Below are positions 54,790 to 64,000 of a stretch of 64,000 nucleotides of DNA, piece by piece. The translations under genes and the position numbers were made by a program. Within the stretch, counting starts at the first letter, position 1, and each line of letters opens with the position of its first letter. The notes beneath the pieces are model-generated. The model searched no databases. It saw only the letters and a list, made by a program, of their open reading frames with translations, and was not told the origin of the DNA. The stretch spans positions 38,353,511 to 38,417,510 of the forward strand of contig NC_056000.1 in the NCBI RefSeq assembly GCF_018446385.1, written 5' to 3'. This stretch comes from Zingiber officinale (Eukaryota; Streptophyta; Magnoliopsida; Zingiberales; Zingiberaceae).

Positions 54790-55430
54790 TATTTTCTACT
54801 GTTGGACTTGTTTAGACTTAAGTTGAGACACTTGATGATTGTGAAGATTGCACTTGGTGATTAAGGCCTATCTTTCTCCTATTTATTTAGTATGCATGGA
54901 TGCAATTTTCCTTTACATTTTTGTTTAGGTTATTTCTTAATGGAATTTTATTTGACTAAATGGTTTAGCATGTTTATCCTCACTTTATTATCTTCTACTT
55001 GTATTTTAGTCCGTCCTCACACTCATATATTTTGATCTAAATTAGTTGATCAATTCTATTTATCGGTTGAGATGACTTGAATAGATAATCTCAGAATGTC
55101 GACTTTAAAATCACCGAGTCCAAGTTCCACTCCAGTTGCTCAAAATTTGAGAACCTCCTTATAAAGGAGAGAGAGTTTCTCCCTATTTATTTGTTCACAT
55201 TATATATGCATGTAAAATAATATAAACCAATTATAATGTCCTAGAACTACCAATGCGGGACTAAAATTCTCATGCAAAATGGAGTCCTCTCCATTCACCT
55301 CTTGATTTCCATTCACATTATTCAACAATATCCCATAGGAATGAAAATAGAGTATGTTATAGCATTCAACAGTTGAGTCCAATATAGAACAAATGAGTTT
55401 TACCCTTTAAACCTTCCCTTATTAAGATCT
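54790..55430. other. Intergenic or LTR-like flank of the minus-strand copia, no gene seen
   Basis: On the minus strand this follows the end of the copia pol relic, so it may hold the relic's 3' LTR. I could not find matching ends. Confidence 0.35.
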
Positions 55431-55799
55431 ATTTACTTACTGGGTGACAATAGACACGATGTCCGTGATTGTTTTGTCATCTATGTAAGCATTGACATAT
55501 CTCACCCAAGATTTTTCCTGATACAACTCAGTTCTCATGAGTGTGTTAATTCTTGACCATGAACATATCTGATTCTGTGAGAAGTTCTAAGAATTATGTC
55601 TCCAATTCTTTTTGAAGCGGCCCCACTTCTTTCTCACATAGGTGATCTCTTAAGAGCATTCAACATTACTCTACTAGATTATTAAAAGTCGTGTGCTTAA
55701 CCTACATCCTTCACTGATCTATTAGGATGTTCCCCAATAGTAAGCAACTTTATCGGTACAGTTATGTTGTCCCTTTAAATCTAGTTCTTAGGATCTCTA

Positions 55800-58158
55800 T
55801 TCTGCATAGGTTGAGTTTCGTTTGTACCAATATTTCTCATCGGCATCAAATTTATTCCTTGCGATAAACTTGCAACTAACTCTTTATTTAACCATTTGGT
55901 TAGTGGATCTGTTAGGTTATCCTTTGATTTCATATTGTCAACAATAATAACTCTCGTTAAGAGTAGTTATCTAATGGTATTATATTTACGATGCATATGT
56001 CTAGACTTACCATTATGCATATGACTTTATGCCCAACCAATTGTTGATTGACTATCGCAATATATGCAAATTGCTGGCATAGATTTCGGCCATCAAGGAA
56101 TATCTTCTAAGAATTATTATAGTCATTCAGTCTCTTCACCACATTTGTCAAGAGCTACAAACTCAGATTCCATCGTGGATATAGTTATTATGGTTTTCTT
56201 AGAAGATTTTCATAAAATGACTGCACCTCCCAAAGTGAATACATATCCACTCGTAGACTTCAGAATCTTTTATATCAGATATCCAACTCGCATCGATGTA
56301 TCCTTGAATCACAGCAGGATATCTTATATAATGTAGTTCATATCCATTAGTATACTTCAATTACCTCAATACTCTTGTTATTTATTTCCAGTGCTCAACA
56401 TAGGGACTAATCGTATATCTATGTAGTTTACTTACTGTGTAGGCCAAGTATGATTGTGTACAACTCATCAAGTATGTCAAATTTCTAATCACTGGAAAGT
56501 ACTCTATCTAAGAGATACTTTCTCCTCCATTCTTCTATGGATGTTGACTCGTATCTATTGACGTTTATGCCAATATAGTCTCACCCTTGATGAACTTATC
56601 CACATGGTGGGACTAACTAAGTGTAAGTCCTTCTGTTATTCTAAGAATTTTGATTCCTACAATTACATCAGCTAGACTCATGTCTTTCATGTCAAATCTT
56701 GAGTTCAATATATCTTTAGTGGATTTATTTATTTTATTATTACTTTAAATGATAAGTATATCATCTACATATAAGCATAAGATGACATAGTCATTCTTTG
56801 TGTCTTTTATGTAGACACATTTATCACATTTATTAATTTTAAATTTAAATTCCTTTATGACATTATTAAATATGTTATGTCATTACTTTGGTGCTTGTTT
56901 CAAGTAGTATAACGACTTTTTCAATCTACAAACCTTATTTTTATACCCTGGCACAGAAAACCATTCAGGTTGTTTCATGTAAATTTTCTCTTCTAAATTC
57001 TAACTTAGAAAAACTATTTTTACATCTATCTGATATATTTTCAGATTTTATAGAGTTGTAATAGCTAACAATACTTTAATGGAGATTATTCTTAATACTG
57101 GAGAATATATATCAAAATAATCAAGGTTTTTTCATTGTCAGTAACTTGTAATTATCAATCTGTCCTTTTACATATTAATCGTGTCATTTGACATCATTTT
57201 CTTCTTGAAGATCTACTTGTAAACTACTGGTTTACTTCCCAGGAAAAGATCCACAAGTTTTTAAGTGTGATTTTGAAAGATAAAGTCTATCTCAGATACA
57301 ATTACCTCTTTCCAATAAGGTCCATCAAAAAAGTTTACTGCTTTTGAGTAGCTTTGGGGCTTACTTTCCAATATGAACGTGATAAAATCTATTCCTTAGG
57401 ATTTTTTCAGCCGAGCTCTTTTACTTCGTCTGAGCTCAACCTCAACGTCAACTGGTTCAACATCTTCTTCTTCTTATGTTTTATATATCTATTTTGAGGA
57501 GCTAGCTTCCTCTTGGGTTTTATATAGAAACATTTACTTGAAGAACAAGACATTTCTCAATTCTAGTATCAAGTTCTTATTTATATCCGACATTTGTGAC
57601 TCATACATAAAAAATTGATGCACACTGTTGTTATGTGCATATACAATAAATATGTAATCAATAATTTTTAGTCCTATCTTAATTATTTTCGGATCATGCA
57701 CCAAAAATTTGGCAAGACATCCCCCACATTCAAAAATATATATATGATGGTTATCTTCCAATCCATAACTGATAAGAGCTCTTATCTATTTTCTTTTGAG
57801 ACATCTTATTTAAAAGATAATCATAGCTTCCCCTACATGAACTCTAGCAATCCAGAATTCTATAGAAGAGCATTCATCATCTCCTTTAGAGTGTGACTCT
57901 TTCGCTCACCGACTCCATTTTGCTGAGGGGTATAAGGAGTTATTATTTCGTGTCTAATCTCATATTCAGCACACAACTCAGCGAACAGTGAAACATATTC
58001 ACCGCTTCGTCACTTTAAACCACCTTAATTTTTGTTATTAAGTTGGTTTTCAACTTCATTCTTATAGAGAATGATTTTTTCTATAGCTTTATCCTTACTT
58101 TTGAGAATATACACATAACAATATTTTGTATTATTATCTATAAAAGTGATGAAGTATC
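55800..58158 (-). pseudogene. Copia pol relic, minus strand (integrase end, RT, RNase H)
   Basis: On the minus strand from 58158 down: TFIDNNTKYCYVY, KNEVENQLN, GEYVSLFAELCAEYEIRHEI and PYSPQQNGVGERK (integrase), then GCLAKFLVHDPKIIKIGLK, IIDYIFIVYAHNNSVHQF (integrase end, 57534-57761), RT wording, and at 56350-55870 YIDASWISDIKDSE, ESEFVALDK-like wording, CDSQSTIG-like wording and DNLTDPLTK (RNase H). The order INT-RT-RNase H identifies copia. Numerous stops and shifts kill it. It continues at 61823 after the solo LTR. Confidence 0.85.
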
Positions 58159-59559
58159 TGTAACACCCACGAAATTATAAGATAGGTATATGAATATTAT
58201 TTTTCCTTAGAGCATAGAAATGAAAAGAATAAGAGAAAAGGGAAAATAAAAACAAAAATATAGAATAAGAAGAGGTGAGGTCAAGGATTGAACCTTGAAC
58301 CTCCCACAAATGATGGAGATAAATTGATGCATGATAACCACTAGGATAAGGAGTAATATTTGGATGGAAAGGAATGAAAAATTTAATTAAAGGTGAGAAG
58401 GAAATAAAAGAAAACTAAACAAAAGAGCAAGAGAAAACCAAGTGGCTTACCTTCTTTTCCTCTTGGTTAAGAAAAGGAGCAAGCAAAAGAGGAATTGCCT
58501 ACTTCCCTCCCTCTCTCAATTTTCGTGGGAATTAAAGGAATGATGGAGAAGAAGAGTTGAGGGAATGAATGAAGACATGTTTCATTGAACAAAGGAATAA
58601 ATAGATTTGGGAGAAGAAAAACAAGAGAGTAAGTCCTTTTCTCTCTTCCTCCTTCTTCCTTCTTCATTCCTCACCGAACCAAGAACCTTTCCCTCTCCTC
58701 ATTCTAATAGCTAAGTTAAGTTCTTCTCCAAGAAAACTAATTTCCGTGAAGAAGCCCTCAAGTCCTAGCCCTTCCAAGCAAAGGAAACAAAAGGAGGTAC
58801 AAGAAAAAGAAGCTTTCCCCTTCCTTGGCACTTAGGATACTTTTCTCCTTAAGAAAAAAATCACAAGCGAAAGGATGTAAGTTTCCCTCACCTGTGGTAC
58901 AATAGCTTTTGTGTGTTCTATGAAGATTCGGTTACATAAAAATCTAAGAAAACCTCATGAAGAATTTCGGCCAAGATAAGACCAAAGGAAGGACCTAGGG
59001 AATGTAAAGATCTAAATTTCGACATGCTCGATATGTTTCTTGTAACATGTATTTTATGGTAGGGATTTATTTCATGTTTCTATGCTAGAATGTTTAGTTA
59101 GAACTTAGATTCATGATCCTAGACTTTCGGCCAAGCATGAACAAAGGGATTAGGTAAGCTTAAGCCTCAAACTAAAACATGCTCCTTTGTTCTTATGATA
59201 GGTGCCCTATGATAATGGTATTGTTAACATTTTCTCCTACTTGTTATGTTGTTTGGAACTTTATTTTCAGGCTCATGAATATTCAGCCATGGTAGAACTA
59301 AGGGCCTAGGAGAGCTTTAATTTAAAACTAAGCATGCCATGATTTCCCTAAGATAAGATATGAAGCTATTATGATATGCCCATGATTGTATGTTGAGTTG
59401 AACTTTATTTCATGTCTATGAAGGTTCGGCCATGTTTAGATTTGAGGCCTAGGAGAGTTTAAAACAAGTCTAAGATGCTCATGACCTTCTTGATGAAATG
59501 ATATGAAACTAACTTAATGTTCTTATGTTTGTTTGTTGCATGGAAATTTGGTTACATGC

Positions 59560-60245
59560 TCTACAACTTTCGGCCACACAAGGTTTTAAGACCTAGGAAA
59601 CTTAGAACCTAACTCAACTATGCTCATGTTGTTCCTTGAAATATTTGCTATGAAAGTTGTTAAGGTTCTCATACTTTTATGACACTTGAACCCTAGCTTT
59701 AAGCCCTACAAGTTTCGGCCATATCATGTTGAAGGGCCTAGGGAACTTAGAACCTAACTCAACTATGCTCATGTTGTTCCTTGAAATAATTGCTATGAAA
59801 GTTGTTTAAGGTTCTCATGCTTTTAGGACACTTGAACCCTAGCTTTAAGCCCTACAAGTTTCGGCCATATCATGTTTAAGGGCCTAGGAAACTTAGAATC
59901 TAACTCAACTATGCTCATGTTGTTCCTTGAAATATTTGCTATGAAAGTTGTTTAAGGTTCTCATGCTTTTAGGACACTTGAACCCTAGCTTTAAGTCCTA
60001 CAAGTTTTGGCCATATCATGTTTAAGGGCCTAGGAAACTTAGAACCTAACTCAACTATGCTCATGTTGTTCCTTGAAATATTTGCTATGAAAGTTGTTTA
60101 AGGTTCTCATGCTTTTATGACACTTGAACCCTAGCTTTAAGCCCTACAAGTTTCGGCCATATCATGTTTAAGGGCCTAGGAAACTTAGAACCTAACTCAA
60201 CTATGCTCATGTTGTTCCTTGAAATAATTGCTATGAAGTTGTTTA
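59560..60245. repeat. ~146-bp tandem array (about 5 near-identical copies)
   Basis: The marker GTTGTTCCTTGAAAT starts at 59628, 59773, 59919, 60065 and 60211, spacing 145, 146, 146, 146. Each unit holds CCCTAGCTTTAAG, TTTCGGCCATATC and GGGCCTAGGAAACTTAGAA. More diverged units extend left to about 58930 and right to about 60470, each with a TTCGGCCA box. Confidence 0.92.
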
Positions 60246-60589
60246 GGGTTCACAAGCTTGAATGATAATTTTTAACCCAATGTATGCTTGATAAGTTTCG
60301 GCCATGATAAGTTGTAAGCTTAAGAAACCTAGAACTCTACCTAAACTTGCTCATGGTGTTTTTCTTATGGTATAGGAAATGATACTTATTTAGGGTTCAC
60401 ATGTTGGTATGGAGTTTTTACCTAAAACCCAATCTATATGTTTCGGCCACTATAAGACATTAGGGTTAGAAATCTAATTATGTTTCCCATGTATCTTATA
60501 TGCCATGTTTATGAGATTGCTATGCTTCTATGTTTAATTATGCACACTTATGATCTATACATGATGGAAACCCTTATGCTATGCTGTGC

Positions 60590-60765
60590 GTTATTTATGA
60601 TGAGCCGTGTGCCCAATTTACGCATGATATATGTGATGAGTTGTGTGCCCAAGTTTACATGCTATTTATGATGAGCTGTGTGCCCAAACTATGCATGTAT
60701 TTATGATGTGCTGTGTGCCCAAATTTTACATATCATTATGATGAGCTGTGTGCCCAAAATTCTAT
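60590..60765. repeat. ~35-40 bp minisatellite (about 5 copies)
   Basis: TGATGAGCTGTGTGCCCAA (with small changes) occurs about every 35-40 bp between 60597 and 60755. Confidence 0.88.
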
Positions 60766-61822
60766 ATGGTATGACATGATAAGAAATACGATGTGCAAGA
60801 AATGATAAGAACCATGATATGTATGACATGCTACTTTACTTTATATGGCTTGTACCAAGGGTGGGCTCCATAAGCGCCTTGGGGTCGATGGACTAAGAAA
60901 CGAGCCTCGTTAGGGATGAACTCCTAAGTGCCCCTAGGTTGATGGACTAAGAAACGGGTCTAGTATGTATTCCTTGTAGGGTTCAAGACTTGCTACCTTG
61001 GACCTACATGGGATGCGCGCATTTATGTATGTGGTACAAGCCGGTGCCCTAATCATGTTATGATTATGTTTAAGTATGTAAGTAAAAAGTTTTTCAAAGG
61101 ACATGCTGCATATATTATTGCATGAATCATGTTTTTGAAAGTCATCTCGCATAACACATTATGATTATGTTACGATATACTATGATGTCTATGATTATGT
61201 TATGTTATGTTAGGATGAACCTTATGATTATGTTATGATATGTTATGATCATGATTATGTTATGCTAGAATGCACTTTATGACTTTATTAGGATATGCCA
61301 TGATACCATATGATTATGTTATGATATGATGCTTCTATACATGATATGATGAGTTGTCTTTATGCTTTATGCCTTGAAGCTTTCTTTATGCTATACGGTT
61401 TTCGTGAGTAGGAAAGGATCTTACTGAGCCTTGAGTGCTCACAGCTTACTTTCCTTGTACCACAGATAAGGGCAAAGAATGGATGTACTAAGGGAACAGC
61501 AGGAGGGGGCAAGGAGGACGTGTGTAGTAGTGACTTGGCTAAAGAGAAAGACCTGCTTCTAGTTAATAAGAATTATGTTCATGTTGTTTCTTTTATGACT
61601 CTATGAAACTTCATCATGCTCTTTAGTATTATGGGTTAAATTTATGTTAAGCATGTTATGTGACTCATATGATAGGTAGTTAGCGATGATGATTTGAAAA
61701 GTAAAAGAAAAGTTTAAAAAGAAAAAAAAAATATACTATAGATAAGACTTCCGCTGTTTTAAGAAAAAAAGATAAGTAACCCCCGTCAGCTTAAGCAGGA
61801 AGGGGCGGAGCGTTACAGTATC

Positions 61823-62572
61823 TATTTCTACCACGTGGTGGTGTATCTTTTAAGTTGCACACGTCAGTGTGAATTATGCTGAGTGATTCGTTACTTCTTT
61901 CAACATGTTGAAAGAATGACCTTGTCAATTTTACTTTTAACACAACTCATACTTGTGAGTCAGGTCAAGGTGAAATGTTGGCATACTTTGCATATTAATT
62001 AATTTATACACATGCCGTAGTTAACACATCCTAGTTTACCATGTCACAAATACGAAGACTCAAGTATATAAACGAAAGGATTTACAATTTTATTAACTTT
62101 AGGCGTAGTAGCCACTACACTGAGCTTGAATAGCCCATTGATTACATAACTCTTTCCTAAAAACATTCTATTTTAAGACACAACATCTCTGTCCAATATA
62201 AAAATAATGTAGAAGTCATGTTTGCTTAATAGTGATCTAAATACTAGATTCTTCCGAATCTCTGGAACATATAGCACATTGTTAATAGTTAACTCCTTGT
62301 CGTCAGCTTCAACACCACTTTTTTTTTTTTACCCATGATGTCTATGGTTGCCGAGTTCTTCATGAACAACTTCTCCCTTTATTTGACTTCTTCAAAGTTG
62401 TGGAGTAACTCCTTATTATTACAGATATGCATGGTGGCACTGGTATCGATTCACCATTGTCACAAATTTAAACCCACCACGTTCAGTTCAGAGACTATGA
62501 TGCAAAGGTCATTCATTTCTAGTCTCTCATTTAGGTTGACCTCCTGCTACTTCTTCGACTTTTTGCACTCTG
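61823..62572 (-). pseudogene. Copia pol relic, minus strand (protease to integrase start)
   Basis: On the minus strand from about 62420 down: DIMGKK, LTINNVLYVPEIRKNLVF (protease end), a MFLGKSYVINGLFKLSV pre-integrase block, LESSYL...HGKLGCVNYG (HHCC region), then VQHF/STC pieces and the integrase start that joins 58158. It is the upstream half of the relic at 55800-58158. At 62573 a C-family LTR cuts it. Confidence 0.8.
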
Positions 62573-64000
62573 TGTTGGAGTGTATACTGAAAGCCTAAGC
62601 TTTGTAAACATTCATTATGAATAAAGAATCACATTTGGTCAAATTGTCTACATTTAGTTATAGTTGTTCAATTAATTTATACTGTAGATAACATAGTATG
62701 TGGTGCCACATGCAGAAAATGATGTTATCAGTACCTTATAAATTATAAACAGTAGCTCACGACCAAAATGGAAAGGAACAAACCATTAGAAGGTCGTAGT
62801 GTAATTAGGTATCAGTTTATCTTGACTGTATAATTACACTAGTACACTTAGAGTGTATTGAGTAGGACCATTTGAGGTCGTTTCTTTTATACTGACTTTA
62901 TAAAGAAACAAAGACCTCGGTTATTATGGAAGTGTGTGCTCTTAATCCTAATATAATAACAAACACATATATTTGATATTTATTTGTTTAATTTATCAAT
63001 GGGTGATATTTAGTTCAATGAATCAATAAACCCGATAAGTTGGGAAATGATATCACTTATAGTGTGTGTTGTTGATTATAGAAGGAAACTGTGTCCTAAA
63101 GATACTAGGTTGATAATGTCCCCAAGTGGAGCTCATAAGAATTGTCATGTTAAACCCTGCAGGTGGACTTAGTCCGACATGACAATAAGGTTGAGTGGTA
63201 CTACTCTTGGACTTAGATATTAATTAAATGAGTTGTCAGTAACTCACTTAATTAGTGGACATTCGATATCTTAAACATAGGGAGACTAACACACTCATAA
63301 TAAGAAGGAGCCCAAAAATGTAATTTGGGATTGGTGCGGAGTTCAATAATAGTTCTCTAGTGGAATGAATTATTATTGATAAAATTAAGTTGTGTGTTCG
63401 GGGCGAACACGGGATGCTTAATTTTATCGGGAGACCAAAACCAATTCCTCCTCTCGATCCCTATCGTAGCCTCTTATTTATAGAGTACTATACTCACCTA
63501 TACCCACCTAAAGGGGGCCGGCCAAGCTAGCTTGGGAACCAAGCTAGGGCCGGCCTAAGCATGGGTTTAGAGTGGCCGGCCCTAGCTTGAACCCAAGCTA
63601 GTAGGGCCGGCCATAATTAAATTAAAAAAGATTTTTAATTTTAATTTTTATTATGTGGAAGATATAATTTATTAAAGAGAATTAAAATTAAAATATCTCT
63701 CTTGTAAAAGATCTACAAAAGATTAAAGAAAGAAATTAAATCTCTTTCCTTATTTGTAGATTGGAGAGATATTTTATTTTCTCTTTAAAAATTATTCACA
63801 TGTTGTAAAATTAAAATTATGAAAATTTCTTTTTATCAACCATGAAGAGATTTTTGAAGAGAAATTTTAATTTTAAAATTTCCGGAAACAAATTAGGAAG
63901 TTTTAATTTGTTGATTAAAATTTGTCTAATTTATTTATTTTGATGTGGCCAGCCAATATAGATTAAATTGGGAAATTTTATTTTATTTTTCTCAATTAAA
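62573..64000 (+). mobile_element. Third LTR of the element C family (runs off window)
   Basis: It begins TGTTGGAGTGTATACTG and aligns with the C LTRs to the window end (about 1430 of about 2400 bp), including the GGCCGGCC/AAGCTAG inverted repeats at about 63513-63612. The preceding DNA is a copia relic, not a purine tract, so this is a 5' LTR or a solo LTR of a separate insertion. Confidence 0.92.

Larger units (their letters stand above)
58159..61817 (+). mobile_element. Gypsy-type solo LTR (3659 bp), TSD GTATC
   Basis: It begins TGTAACACCCACG and ends GGGGCGGAGCGTTACA, flanked by perfect GTATC (58154-58158 and 61818-61822). The split copia integrase reads on across it. A gag/pol interior is absent. 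TATA candidates were not fixed. It shares many landmarks with 33470-36036. It contains two tandem arrays (58930-60470 and 60590-60765) and an ATTATGTTATGAT-rich stretch (61140-61335). Confidence 0.9.

Noticed and set aside
58159..61817. CRISPR-like interpretation of the 146-bp array
   Set aside because: Units are contiguous with no unique spacers, and the host is a plant.

Overview
This window is nuclear DNA from a flowering plant, most likely a monocot with a repeat-rich genome (ginger family or a relative is my inference from the style of the LTR families, not something the sequence proves). The evidence is intron-containing genes with GT/AG sites, a plant-type PPR gene, a CYP71-type P450, a ferric reduction oxidase, and dominance by Ty1/copia and Ty3/gypsy LTR elements, Tourist-like MITEs, a MULE and tRNA-derived SINEs.

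Genes: (1) at the left edge, the first 181 codons of a CYP71-like cytochrome P450 on the minus strand (1-543). (2) At 29030-31264, a minus-strand organelle-type PPR gene whose DYW domain has decayed into a frame-shifted relic just downstream (28815-29029). (3) At 39022-41710, a complete eight-exon minus-strand ferric reduction oxidase (FRO) gene coding 707 residues, with every exon junction in phase. No bacterial-type operon, CRISPR array or tRNA gene was seen.

Repeats: 2.5-6.3 kb holds a TAA-flanked MITE, SINE-like pieces, and a tandem series of long palindromes interrupted by a 536-bp MULE. From 6.4 to 26.6 kb there is a four-level nest. Copia element A (gag relic 6412-7110, 3' LTR 25731-26618) was hit five bases inside its 3' LTR by non-autonomous element B (7686-25730). 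B's 5' LTR was hit by solo LTR D (8024-8933, target duplication GGAGT). B's leader was hit by full-length copia C (10009-19837, target duplication CAAGT). C has a nearly continuous pol frame with three nonsense codons. B has no pol; its interior is a gag relic plus kilobases of A/T-rich low-complexity DNA.

From 43.9 to 50.5 kb lies a minus-strand copia relic E whose primer-binding site was split by a solo B-family LTR (48058-49132, GATAC). From about 55.4 to 62.6 kb lies a minus-strand copia pol relic, split by a 3.66-kb gypsy-type solo LTR (58159-61817, GTATC) and then cut by a third C-family LTR that runs off the window. A related gypsy LTR sits at about 33.5-36.0 kb.

The most unusual signal is in the B-family LTR. 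Five 33-bp hairpin units repeat at an exact 41-bp period. Their stem arms differ between units and between copies, but the changes on the two sides mostly compensate, so pairing is kept. I know of no description of this array. Other points of note are the palindrome series at 4.8-6.3 kb, ~146-bp and ~157-bp x 2 tandem arrays inside the gypsy LTRs, and the decayed DYW domain of the PPR gene.
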